Origin: Verrucomicrobiota bacterium
GTDB taxonomy: Bacteria > Verrucomicrobiota > Verrucomicrobiia > Limisphaerales > UBA1319
Reading direction: 5' to 3'
Length of the DNA: 56,580 nt
Assembly (NCBI GenBank): GCA_022709905.1
Contig: JAKLHY010000050.1
Location: 1 to 56,580, forward strand
Shown: positions 44,101 through 52,565 of the stretch, piece by piece
Layout: every line of letters starts with the position of its first letter
Numbering within the stretch: the stretch's first letter is position 1
Notes under the pieces: model-generated
Told to the model about the DNA's origin: nothing
Databases searched by the model: none
Seen by the model: the letters and a program-made list of their open reading frames with translations, nothing else
Translations under genes and position numbers: made by a program

Positions 44101-47100
44101 GGTCCTTTAGTTCAGGTGGATTGATCAGGTCCTCGCCCTGCGTTGGTCCCGATGGCACGGTTTTTGTGGGGGCTGATGACAAGAAGCTTTACGCCATTCA
44201 ATCCGATGGACGCAAACGTTGGGAGTATGCGGCGAGCGGCCCGGTGCAGGTATCGGCGTTGGTGACTGGGGGTGGAGAGGGACAAGGGACGATCTATATC
44301 GGGGCCAGCAACCGGTTTGTGGCGTTGTTTCCCGAGGGGACCGTTAAGTGGACGCACACTGTGGGCGGCCGGATTAGTTCATCCCCGGGGATGGGACCGG
44401 ATGGTTCGCTTTATTTTGGATCGGCGGATGGGCGGCTGAATGCAGTCAAACAGAGGCAAGCTCTGGCCGGTTCGCCCTGGCCAATGTTCCGCAAAGACGG
44501 CCAGCACTCGGCCAGCGCACAGGTGCTGGTTTCTAAGGAAGCTGGCGGCGCCTTGGATGCGGCCTTCAGGCAAGACCTGTGGCAGAGCAACACCATTGTG
44601 ACGATGGCGATCCAGGCCGACGGGAAGATCCTGCTGGGCGGATTTCTTGCAGGATTCGACGGGATCCCGCGCACGAACATCGCTCGGCTGAATGCGGACG
44701 GGAGTCTGGACACCAGTTTCATGCCGCAGATCGATTCGGGACCCGGTACTGCCGGCTGGATTTATGCGCTGGCCGTGCAACCCGATGGCAAGATCCTCGT
44801 GGGCGGTGATTACTACCGTGTGAATGGTTTTGAACGCCGTTCACTCGCCCGATTACATCCTGACGGCAGCCTGGACACAAGGTTCCAAATAGGAGTAGAC
44901 GCGCTGAGGCCAACGGAACCCGTGCATTCGATTGCTTTGCAGACCGACGGCCGGATTTTGGCTGGCGCGGGCTGGGCAATTCGGCGGTTCTCGGCCAGCG
45001 GGGAGGTTGAACCTGACTTCGACATCCGTTCGGATCCGGTTGGCGTGGAGACCATCGTGGTGCAGCCGGACGGGCGCATTGTGGCCGATGTCGGCGCATC
45101 TGGTCTGGGGCGTTATTATGCGGATGGGCTCGAAGATGCCAACTTCATGGCGGGTTTGGGATACGAACTCATTAATTCACCGGATTTTTATGGTTTCACT
45201 GCCTTTGCTCTGAATGGAGATGGGAGGATTTATGCCCTGACAGATACGCAGGTAGTGCGGTTGTTCCCAAACGGAAGCTTTGAAACAGCCTTTGATCATA
45301 GCCTGTCGAACTTTTTGTGGGATGAAACAATGTTGGTGCAAAGGGATGGCAAGCTGCTGGTTGCGACATCGGGGGGCGTTCGGCGCTTCAACGCGGACGG
45401 GACTTTGGATGCCGGTTTCGCACTCAACCAAGCCGACGACTATGTCGGCGCCAAGAGCCTGGCGGAACAAGCGGATGGAAAGATCCTGATTGGCGGTGAG
45501 TTTGGCATTATCCGGGTCCATGGCGGCGGCAACGCATTGCGACCGCCGGCGATTGCCGCGCAACCGGTCAGTCGTGTGAGCACGATTGGCACCAATGTTT
45601 ATCTGACCGTGTCGGCGACGGGTTATCCGCCGCCGGTTTACCAATGGCAGTTCAATGGGGCCAATATTCCTGGCGCGACGAACGCCTATCTGCCCCTGCT
45701 GGACGTTCGCATCAATCAGGTGGGACGTTATTCGGTTAAGGTCATGAACGGACTGGGCTCGGTGACCAGTGAGGCGGCCGAGTTCAGCGTGATCCCTGCG
45801 CGACCGGGTTCGTTGGATATCACCTTTAACACCCACTTCACTCAGGGCGTGGCGGCGATGGGCGATCCAATCGAAGCCATTCTGTTGCAGAAGGACGGGC
45901 GGTTGTTGGTTTCGGGACCATTCGAAAGCCCGAATGCCATGTCCAGAGAAAGCAAGATCATGCGCTTAAATGAGGATGGCAGCGTGGACGCCAGTTACCA
46001 GATGGACCGGCTCCCGGGTAGCCGTGTCACACTGATGGCCCTGCAGGCGGACGGCAAGGTAATTTTTGTGGAACAACGAGAGGCGGATGGTGCGGCTATC
46101 GAGTTGAGCGAACGGATCGCACGCCTCAATACCAATGGCACTTTGGACACGTCACTTGGCTGGCGGCCATTACCGCCTTTCCAAGATGGTGCTCGCATAC
46201 TGGCTTTGCAGCGGGACGGTAAAATTCTGATTGGCGGCAAGGACCGTTTCTCGGACTGGTGGCGGCCGGCTACTGCTGAGCAGAGAACCCAACGGAACAT
46301 CCAGGCACAAGCGTTTGCCAGAATCGAAAATGTGACTCGATGCGAGGGATCGGCCCTTGGGTTTCCGCCCCCCGGCAACGTGACGAATCTGATCCGGCTG
46401 AATACGAATGGTCAGCCGGACCTCAGTTTCCGGATCGGTTCAGGCCCCAACGACGCCGTGAACGCGATTGTGGTGCAAAGTGATGGCAAGATCGTGATTG
46501 GCGGCGAGTTCGATGAGGTGAATGGAATCGCTCGTGCTGCGGTCGCCCGGCTGAATACGAACGGCACTTTGGACACGGCGTTTCGTCCCACGCAGGGCAT
46601 GAGTTCCGTCTACGCCTTAGCCCTGCAAAGAGACGGAAAACTGCTGGTATGTGGCAAGGCGAGCGAGGAGTTTCCTGGCGAGGGTGTTCGCATTAGGCGT
46701 ATCAACCGCGATGGCACGTTCGATCCTGCGTTCGATCCGAACCTGTTTATTCAGACGCGTGATTGGTGGCCCGGATTAAAGATGTCCATGGTAGTCGACA
46801 GCGCTGGACGGATTCTTGTGTGCGGTCCGTTTATCGCGGTCAATGAAGTTCCGCGGACGGGGCTTGTCCGGCTAAACGCGGATGGCAGCCTGGATAGCGG
46901 GTTTTGCGCGCTGCTGAGAGGGTGGGGCGGCGGACTCGTCGGGGGATTGGCCGTGCAGGAGGACGGCAAGGTCATCGTGGAAGGCAATTTTACTGCGATC
47001 AACGGAATCGAGATTAGTTCATTGGCACGGTTGCATGGCGGTGCGGCCATGCCGGGCGTTCCTGAGCTGCTAAACGAGCCGGAGGTTCTGCGTTTGAACG

Positions 47101-48911
47101 CGGGTCAATCGCTCGAATTTGTGGCTCACGTTTCGAGCTACGCGCCTCCCAGTTACCAGTGGCAGCTCAACGGGACGAATCTCATCGATGCGACGAACGC
47201 GTTCTACTATCGGGGATTGCTGCAGGGTCGAGATGCGGGACACTACACCTTGGCGCTGGGTAATCCGGCGGGTGTGGTGACAAGTTTGGTAGCGACAGTG
47301 AGCGTGCAAGACCCTTACCTTACGCGACTGGCTGAGGGCGCCACCACGGCGCCGGGAGGCAATGTGACCTTTCGGATCGAAGCCGGCGGAACGCCGCCGC
47401 TGCATTATCAATGGTGGTTCCAAACCAACCAGCCGACGGGCAAGGATGAGAATCGACTGGTCTTGACCAATGTGCAAATGTCTCAAGCCGGTGTTTACCG
47501 GGTTGTGGTTTCCAATGCCAACGGCGCCGTGACGAACGACGGGATTCACCTCGCGGTGATTCCGGTGCTTCGCGACGCGTTGAATGCGCCGCAATGGACT
47601 TGGACGAGTAGCTCCTCGCTGCCTTGGTATAGCCAGGTTCGCATCACGCATGACGGTGTGGCGGCGGCTCGCAGTGGTGGGATTGGCTCAGGGCAGGAGT
47701 CCTGGCTGGAAACCAAGGTGATCGGGCCAGGCACGCTTTCGTTCTGGTGGCGCGTTTCCTCTGCTACCAACCGTCATTTTCTCATATTTAGTCTCAACGG
47801 AGTTGAACAGTCGAAGATATCGGGTGAAGTCGAATGGCAGCTGATGTCCTTTACGATACCGGCTGGGACCAATGTATTGCGCTGGGTCTACGCGCGGGAT
47901 GCCAGCAATTACGCAGGCACCGACGCGGGCTGGCTGGACGAGGTATTGTTCCAGGGTCAACCGCCCAACATCTCCGCGCCTCCGAGGAACCTGGTGGTGG
48001 TTGCGGGGATGGATGCGGCGTTCACGGTGGCGGCGTCGGGTTTCGCGCCGTTGGCCTATCAGTGGCAATTCAACGGGGTGGATATTTCCGGGGCGACGAA
48101 TTCCCGGCTGACATTGGCCAGCGTGACGCCAATCCAGGCTGGCAATTACGGGGTGATGGTCAGCAACAGCCTGGGTATCGCCAGCAGCAAGCCTGCGGAA
48201 TTGACGATAGTGACCGACCCGAGTCGGGTGATGTTCGATGATTTCGAAGGCGGCGTGGATGGCGCTCAATGGAGTGGTTTTGGCGCCACGCCTCTGGCCA
48301 ACAACTATGGCGGTAGTGTCTCTGGCACTAACGCGCTGTGGTTCAATGGCAGCGGCTCGCGCTATGCCCGGTCGATTCCGTTGAATCTGGTTGAAGGCGG
48401 TCTGATTCGTTTTCAGCTCCGGCTCGCGAACAAATCAAGCTGGCCCTGGGATGCTCCCGAGTTGCCGCAGGAAGCGGTCGTTTTGGAATATTCAACCAAC
48501 AATGGATCGAACTGGATAATCGCGGCGACCTACGTCAACGTTGCCTTGGCGCAGTGGAGTCGCGTTCAGCTGACTATCCCGGAGCCGGCAAAAACAACCA
48601 ATACCATGCTCCGTTGGCGGCAGTTGGCTACCAGTGGCAATGACATGGATCACTGGGCACTGGATGATGTTGAAGTTTTCGTTGTGGCATTGCCATCACT
48701 GGCGCTGGTCCTTCCGCAGATCACGAATGACCGGTTTGGCGTCTCACTCCAAACCATCAAAGGCAGGAATTACGCTCTCGAATACACGGACACGTTGCCT
48801 CCCGCGCGATGGAATAGCTTGCCCGAACTGCCGGGCAATGGCGCAATGATGGAGCTGCAAGATCCGGCGCCTGCGGGCGCGCAACGGTTCTACCGTGTAC
48901 GCATGAATTGA
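41160..48911 (+). CDS. Giant secreted multi-propeller protein (delta-60, PQQ-like and Ig-like repeats)
   Basis: ATG 41160, preceded by AAGGAA, gives 2583 residues with a signal peptide (SIACIVCLVVGVSVFGQQ). In order: an N-terminal domain (to about 300) ending in a DADSDGVPD calcium-loop-like motif; seven delta-60 repeats (AVQRDGKILVGG type, 305-685); Ig-like (YQWQFNG, 687-773); eight PQQ-like blades (776-1113); seven delta-60 repeats (1128-1453); Ig-like (1460-1545); seven delta-60 repeats (1547-1960); two Ig-like domains (1965-2135); a lectin-like domain (2136-2265); Ig-like (2267-2352); a domain with DDFEGG (2353-2510); a C-terminal region ending FYRVRMN. Repeat counts of 7, 8, 7 and 7 suggest four closed propellers. 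Role unknown; adhesion or binding is likely. It lies between direct duplication blocks. Confidence 0.85.
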   Translation: MRSIACIVCLVVGVSVFGQQTASIQCLSRSLVFFHDFVGDGGVFFTTFDGMTHEPLTELIPNGFVTSGEFRPRAGLPGAFETDFFAGSPPLGFFVYGSIVINLPKADQDGNGFPDFAQLDRASDLGFTGTGQQDWPEKRSFQISGHLNREASADMGTWLMTFSLPDATPNLGGEFRIPSVSGTIRYSRGTQNLITVSFSSFEPEGDVKVYVGSTSFKVVNASQIQAAALEIKGPVGETYRVPATVWNRTGMKYRATVTIDDGGPGTSWPDYTQWVCEIVDENDADSDGVPDISDAGVTTSLQPGLLDTAFNPSLGEEFNMPPWTAALAVQRDGKILVGGHFDELNGIARQALARLHPDGTLDTDFIGSLGFGSLTGNRPEVYAIVEESDGKILVGGTFTHVEGTARSCIARLERDGRLDSGFDPGSGANVDPAGIKMRPDVQCLALQRDGKILVGGFFSAMNGVPQNGLARLNVDGSVDATFRPVLSDDMVVAALAIQTDGQILLGGYFHEVNGQPRFNLARLKSDGQLDSGFAPEFDPEGWINAIVIQSNGKILTGGSFTNLNDIMAPGIVRLNSDGSRDTTFSVGSGIAGAFRPASVFALALQADGKVLVGGAFTQVNEVNRVGFARLNSDGTVDRTFIPEIGSTRSHEFPEVSRITLPGDGTALVGGQFDRVNGEPRSGLARIILGNAPIIVTQPLSQAANLGSNVTLQVVATGKGTLKYQWQFNGANITGATGAVLTLRNLQRTNAGEYAVMVTDANGSALSRIVTLTAVVPEGGRLWQFEAGAEITSSPAVDRFGIIYFGSSNRIYAIDPQGNKRWEFVTGGKVESSPAIGPDGTIYFGSMDAAVYALRPDGTRKWEFVTGGGVSGSPAIGADGTIYIGSEDFRLYALNPDGTKKWQADTGNRIYASPIVGVDGTVYIGSSDQKIYAFYSDGSVKWVFSAGGSTRSAPAIGADGTIYFGSDDKKLYAIRTDGTLAWSFSSGGLIRSSPCVGPDGTVFVGADDKKLYAIQSDGRKRWEYAASGPVQVSALVTGGGEGQGTIYIGASNRFVALFPEGTVKWTHTVGGRISSSPGMGPDGSLYFGSADGRLNAVKQRQALAGSPWPMFRKDGQHSASAQVLVSKEAGGALDAAFRQDLWQSNTIVTMAIQADGKILLGGFLAGFDGIPRTNIARLNADGSLDTSFMPQIDSGPGTAGWIYALAVQPDGKILVGGDYYRVNGFERRSLARLHPDGSLDTRFQIGVDALRPTEPVHSIALQTDGRILAGAGWAIRRFSASGEVEPDFDIRSDPVGVETIVVQPDGRIVADVGASGLGRYYADGLEDANFMAGLGYELINSPDFYGFTAFALNGDGRIYALTDTQVVRLFPNGSFETAFDHSLSNFLWDETMLVQRDGKLLVATSGGVRRFNADGTLDAGFALNQADDYVGAKSLAEQADGKILIGGEFGIIRVHGGGNALRPPAIAAQPVSRVSTIGTNVYLTVSATGYPPPVYQWQFNGANIPGATNAYLPLLDVRINQVGRYSVKVMNGLGSVTSEAAEFSVIPARPGSLDITFNTHFTQGVAAMGDPIEAILLQKDGRLLVSGPFESPNAMSRESKIMRLNEDGSVDASYQMDRLPGSRVTLMALQADGKVIFVEQREADGAAIELSERIARLNTNGTLDTSLGWRPLPPFQDGARILALQRDGKILIGGKDRFSDWWRPATAEQRTQRNIQAQAFARIENVTRCEGSALGFPPPGNVTNLIRLNTNGQPDLSFRIGSGPNDAVNAIVVQSDGKIVIGGEFDEVNGIARAAVARLNTNGTLDTAFRPTQGMSSVYALALQRDGKLLVCGKASEEFPGEGVRIRRINRDGTFDPAFDPNLFIQTRDWWPGLKMSMVVDSAGRILVCGPFIAVNEVPRTGLVRLNADGSLDSGFCALLRGWGGGLVGGLAVQEDGKVIVEGNFTAINGIEISSLARLHGGAAMPGVPELLNEPEVLRLNAGQSLEFVAHVSSYAPPSYQWQLNGTNLIDATNAFYYRGLLQGRDAGHYTLALGNPAGVVTSLVATVSVQDPYLTRLAEGATTAPGGNVTFRIEAGGTPPLHYQWWFQTNQPTGKDENRLVLTNVQMSQAGVYRVVVSNANGAVTNDGIHLAVIPVLRDALNAPQWTWTSSSSLPWYSQVRITHDGVAAARSGGIGSGQESWLETKVIGPGTLSFWWRVSSATNRHFLIFSLNGVEQSKISGEVEWQLMSFTIPAGTNVLRWVYARDASNYAGTDAGWLDEVLFQGQPPNISAPPRNLVVVAGMDAAFTVAASGFAPLAYQWQFNGVDISGATNSRLTLASVTPIQAGNYGVMVSNSLGIASSKPAELTIVTDPSRVMFDDFEGGVDGAQWSGFGATPLANNYGGSVSGTNALWFNGSGSRYARSIPLNLVEGGLIRFQLRLANKSSWPWDAPELPQEAVVLEYSTNNGSNWIIAATYVNVALAQWSRVQLTIPEPAKTTNTMLRWRQLATSGNDMDHWALDDVEVFVVALPSLALVLPQITNDRFGVSLQTIKGRNYALEYTDTLPPARWNSLPELPGNGAMMELQDPAPAGAQRFYRVRMN

Positions 48912-49096
48912 GCCCGAATCAGATGACCATTGCCCGAAGCAGACATGAGAGAGGGTCAAGAGAGCGGGTCAGTCCCAGCTATTGGTGATTTTCTTCTGAA
49001 AGAAAGAACGTGAAGGCGATCTTCACGGGGTTGGTGCGCGAGGCCGAGGAGGGGATCCTCACCAAAGACTTGTAGTGCGATCATCAAGTCCACGTC

Positions 49097-49945
49097 GTGG
49101 ATGGGAGCACGGTGACTTTGCCTGCTACCCCGGAAAACCAGGCCGCCTATCCCCAGCAGAAAGCCCAGAAGCCGGGCTGCGGCTTTCCCCTGATGCGGGT
49201 GGTGGCCTTATTCAGGTAGGCCACGGGGATGTTGACGGCCTGGGCCACCGGGCATTGGCGCCAACACGAGTTGGGATTGTGGCAAACCCTTTGGGAAGAG
49301 TTGCGCCCGGGCGAGGTCTTACTGGGCGACCGGGGGTTCGGCGTCTGGGCCGTGTTGGCCCAGTGCCTGGAGCGGGGTATTCACGGCGTGTTCCGGTCCC
49401 GGCGCAAACTCGATTTCCGCCAGGGCCAACGGCTCAGTCGGCACGAACGGTTGGTCTCCTGGCCGTAACCCATCCTGCGCCCCAACTACTTAACCCCAGC
49501 CCAATGGGCGGCGCTGCCCCCGGTCCTGACGTTGCGGGGGGTCCGTTGCCCGTTGAAGCGAAAAGGCTATCGCACCCGCCAAGCGACCTGGGTCACGACC
49601 TTGCTGGATCCGATCCGCTATCCCGGGGCGGCCTTGGCCGAACTCTACTATCGCCGGTGGGAAGTCGAATTAAGCCTGCGCCACCTCAAGACTACGCTGC
49701 AGATGGAGCACTTGAGCTGCAAAACGTCGGCCAACGTGGAACGGGAACTGCGCATGCATTTCCTGGTCCATAACCTGGTGCGCCGACTGATGTTGGAAGC
49801 CGCCCGCCGCCACCGTGTCCCTTTGGGGCGGATTAGTTTTGCCGGCGGGCTCGCCGGGGCGCGACGCTGCCCAAGCCAACCGCCGGCGATCGGCACGCAA
49901 TCGCTGGCCCGGAAAGCCACAAAAAGGATCAAGCCTCGATTATGA
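49097..49945 (+). mobile_element. IS4-family transposase, degenerate
   Basis: One reading frame from GTG 49097 encodes VDGSTVTLPATPENQAAYPQ, then GMLTAWATGHWRQHE, LLGDRGFG (catalytic Asp) and YYRRWEVELSLRHLKTTLQ (YREK signature), ending at 49945. It is broken by TAG at 49217-49219 and TAA at 49466-49468, so no full transposase is made. The 5' third and any terminal inverted repeats are not clear. Its last 79 bases are the start of the right duplication block. Confidence 0.8.
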
Positions 49946-50444
49946 ATGCTTACAGATACGGTGCATGGGGGTGCTGGAAGCTGCCTTCCGCATTGCGGCC
50001 ATCAGGCAAACGCTGGCGCTGGCGGGCGGTGATGCGGTAGCGCCTTTGAGCTGACCGTTGTGGAGCCTTGCGTGGATCGAGACTCTTGATCGCAGGAGGG
50101 ATCGGCCGCCAAGACCCGCGACCAGATAAAAAGCGAACGATGCGGCCAGCCCGCGGCTGCGACGATTGTTGGGTGGACGACGAGGCACCACGGATCTACA
50201 CTTGCGTCCGATGGAAATGGAAGCCCGACCTGCCGGAATTGCGCTGCGAGACCGTCAAGCGCCCCTTCAAGATCCAGGGCGCCGCTCTCTGCGCCTATCG
50301 GTTTGTGCGGTAGCACGAGAGTGAACCCGGCTCGTCAAAGGACTCAGAGCATGAGATCGACAATCCCAACTATCAGGAGGGCAAGCATGCTGGCCCTGAT
50401 GGTAGTGGCAACACTGGCCACGGCGTCCCTCGCAGCGGCGCCTG
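49867..50444 (+). repeat. Direct duplication block, right copy
   Basis: Partner of 40572-40999. This copy keeps the 147 bases missing on the left (between TGCGGCCA at 49994-50001 and 50141-50148). Here the signal peptide leads into a complete gene (50351-51577). Confidence 0.8.
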
Positions 50445-51577
50445 CCCTTTTCAACTTCGACCGCACCCTGTGGGTCGAGGACCCATCGCGCCCCATCCCA
50501 AACCTCTCCCCCCCCGCCAAGGGCGCCCGGCCCCTGCTCTCTCCTGCGCCACACGCGTCCTTGGCGGAAAAGCGCGTCTCATCGGAGCCGCGCGCCCGGA
50601 TCGAACCGGCACCGCTGCTGGAGTTCCCGGCCGACCCGGACTGCAACTCTCCATGCTTCTGGCACGAGGGGCAGTTGCATCTGTTCACCTCGAACCAGAA
50701 GCCGTCACGAAGCGTGGGATCGAATCTGGAGCGGCTCGGGGCCCCGGTACCGAGCGTTTTCGACGACGGCGCCCGGAAGCTGCGATGGATCGAGGCGGTG
50801 CACCTGCGCGATGACGGGATTCTTTTCGGGCTGTATCACCGGGAGGAGTATCTCGGGGAGTGTCCGGACCGGGAGTACTTTACGGTGCCGGACATCGGGT
50901 TGGCGCGTTCGCGGGATTTAGGACGCACCTGGACGGATCTGGGGATCGTGCTGCAAGACTATGGGATATCGCGCTCATGCGACACCCCGAACAAGTTCTT
51001 TGCCGGGGGTGTGGGGGATCCCAGCTGGGCGATCGACCGGGTCGGCGGCCATGCCTACATCTTCTTCTCCTCGTATACCGATCCGTTGTCGAACCAGGGC
51101 GTGCAGGTGGCGCGGCTCGCGCTGGGCGATCTGGAGGCGCCGATCGGGAATGTATGGCGGTGGACTGGGGGGGGATGGGACGCGCCGGGCTTGGGTGGGA
51201 AAGGCAAGCCGGCAGTGCCGGCGCGAGTGGCGTGGTCGGATCCAAAGGCCGATGCATTCTGGGGTCCTTCCGTGCACTGGAACACCTATCTTGGTCAGCA
51301 CGTGGTGTTGGTGAATCGGGCCTCGGACGCCAGTTGGACCCAGGAGGGAGTGTACGTGTTCTTCGCCGCAGACCTTTCACGGCCGGAGACCTTCACCCCC
51401 CCGCGGAAGTTATGCAATGGAGGTGCTTGGTACTGCCAGGTGATCGGTGACGCAGGAATGCGGGGCACTGATTCGCTGGCAGGGCAAAGCGCGCGGTTCT
51501 TTATGAAGGGGAAGTCCCGCCACCGCGTGGTGTTCGAGCATCCCGCAGCCGCTGCCCCCGCGGCCGGTCCCGAATAG
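50351..51577 (+). CDS. Secreted propeller protein, glycosidase-like
   Basis: I chose ATG 50351, preceded by AAAGGA, over an upstream frame start at 50303. The 408-residue product has a signal peptide (LALMVVATLATASLAAAP) and a body that looks like a five-bladed propeller of GH43/GH117-like or sialidase-like kind: PCFWHEGQLHLFTSN, DDGILFGLYHREEY, IGLARSRDLGRTWTDLG (Asp-box-like) and GDPSWAIDRVGGHAYIFFSS. Catalytic residues cannot be assigned with confidence. The tail is Ala/Pro-rich. The next gene starts 11 bases after the stop. Confidence 0.7.
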   Translation: MRSTIPTIRRASMLALMVVATLATASLAAAPALFNFDRTLWVEDPSRPIPNLSPPAKGARPLLSPAPHASLAEKRVSSEPRARIEPAPLLEFPADPDCNSPCFWHEGQLHLFTSNQKPSRSVGSNLERLGAPVPSVFDDGARKLRWIEAVHLRDDGILFGLYHREEYLGECPDREYFTVPDIGLARSRDLGRTWTDLGIVLQDYGISRSCDTPNKFFAGGVGDPSWAIDRVGGHAYIFFSSYTDPLSNQGVQVARLALGDLEAPIGNVWRWTGGGWDAPGLGGKGKPAVPARVAWSDPKADAFWGPSVHWNTYLGQHVVLVNRASDASWTQEGVYVFFAADLSRPETFTPPRKLCNGGAWYCQVIGDAGMRGTDSLAGQSARFFMKGKSRHRVVFEHPAAAAPAAGPE

Positions 51578-51588
51578 CGCTCAATCCT

Positions 51589-52062
51589 ATGAGACGAACT
51601 GACAAGGAAATCACCGACCCGCGGCAGATTGACGAGATCATCCGCGACAGTTTGGTATGCCGGGTGGCCATGGCGAAGGACAACGCCCCGTACGTGGTGC
51701 CGATGTCCTTCGGCTACGACGGCGCGGCCATCTACTTGCACACCGCGCCGGGCGGAAAGAAGGTGGAGTGTTTTGAGGCCAACCCGCAGGTTTGTTTCGA
51801 GTTCGAGCGCAACGTGGAGTTGCGTCGCAACCCGCAGATCGCCTGCAAGTGGAGCTTCAACTTCGAGAGCGTGATCGGCTACGGCACGATCAGCGAACTG
51901 GCCGAACTGGCACAAAAGGAACACGCGCTCAACGAGATCATGCGCCAGTATTCCGGCAAGACCTGGCCATTCGAAAGCGCGTCAGTAGCGAAGGTGCGGG
52001 TGTGGAAGATCGCCATCGCCTCGATGACCGGAAAGCAATCGAAACCGAAGGTCGGCGTGTGA
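51589..52062 (+). CDS. Pyridoxamine 5'-phosphate oxidase-like, NimA-type protein
   Basis: The 157-residue protein fits the PNPOx-like split barrel of the NimA group: MRRTDKEITDPRQIDEIIRD, CRVAMAKDNAPYVVPMSFGY, YLHTAPGGKKVECFEANP and CKWSFNFESVIGYG. Family members bind FMN or heme, and some reduce 5-nitroimidazoles; the general physiological role is unsettled. It is 11 bases after the propeller protein gene. No signal peptide is present, unlike its neighbours. Confidence 0.85.
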   Translation: MRRTDKEITDPRQIDEIIRDSLVCRVAMAKDNAPYVVPMSFGYDGAAIYLHTAPGGKKVECFEANPQVCFEFERNVELRRNPQIACKWSFNFESVIGYGTISELAELAQKEHALNEIMRQYSGKTWPFESASVAKVRVWKIAIASMTGKQSKPKVGV

Positions 52063-52181
52063 TGCGAACTCCCCGGAAAGACACCGTTTTGCTTGGTGAC
52101 GATGATCCGTACATCCGCATGAGCTACCCGGACCTCGTGGAGGATGGCGGAGAATCCTTGACAGGAGCCCAGCAGATCTAA
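52062..52181 (+). pseudogene. Short remnant resembling a sialidase-like protein
   Basis: A frame starting in the stop overlap (TGATG) reads VLLGDDDPYIRMSYPDLVED and stops at 52181. DPxxRMSYPDLVEDGG is a segment I associate with secreted exo-alpha-sialidase-like proteins. The protein-like signal continues a little further in the next frame (NIVAFELDLPARG). A decayed gene tail is more likely than a real small protein. Confidence 0.4.
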
Positions 52182-52565
52182 CATCGTAGCATTCGAACTG
52201 GATCTGCCGGCAAGGGGATCCATGGGGCACGGATTCCAGCGAGGGTCCGTCTCATATCGACCAACCGGCCCGGCCTGCTGGATACGATCTGGCCATAGAA
52301 ACAATCAGCCATGACCAATAGGGGACACCCGCTCATCCACCAACTCCTTGCGATGCTCACTTTCGCGGTCGCCGAGACCTTGCCCACAACCTACCGGGCA
52401 GCCGCGTATACCGCTCCGTCCGCCTCGTTCTCGGAGCAGGTCGCGGCCCGATGCTGGGCGGAGGCGAAATCGGAGATGGAACGGGGTTTCACGGTTCAAA
52501 TCGCAAAGCAGCCTGGCGCGGTCCTGCTCACCTACCGCGACTCCCCATAGCAATACCTGCGTGTT
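52182..52565. other. Gene remnants or non-coding DNA
   Basis: A 79-codon open frame at 52311-52550 (with SEMERGFTVQIAKQPGAVLL) precedes the serine hydrolase gene. It has no recognised domain, no Shine-Dalgarno run I can point to and no signal peptide. It may be a remnant. Confidence 0.3.

Noticed and set aside
50068..50313. Open frame in the right duplication block (DDCWVDDEAPRIYTCVRWKW)
   Set aside because: It looks faintly protein-like, but the left block breaks it with a stop and the 147-base deletion, and the signal-peptide gene begins in another frame over its extension. Possibly an old gene tail; not supported enough to annotate.
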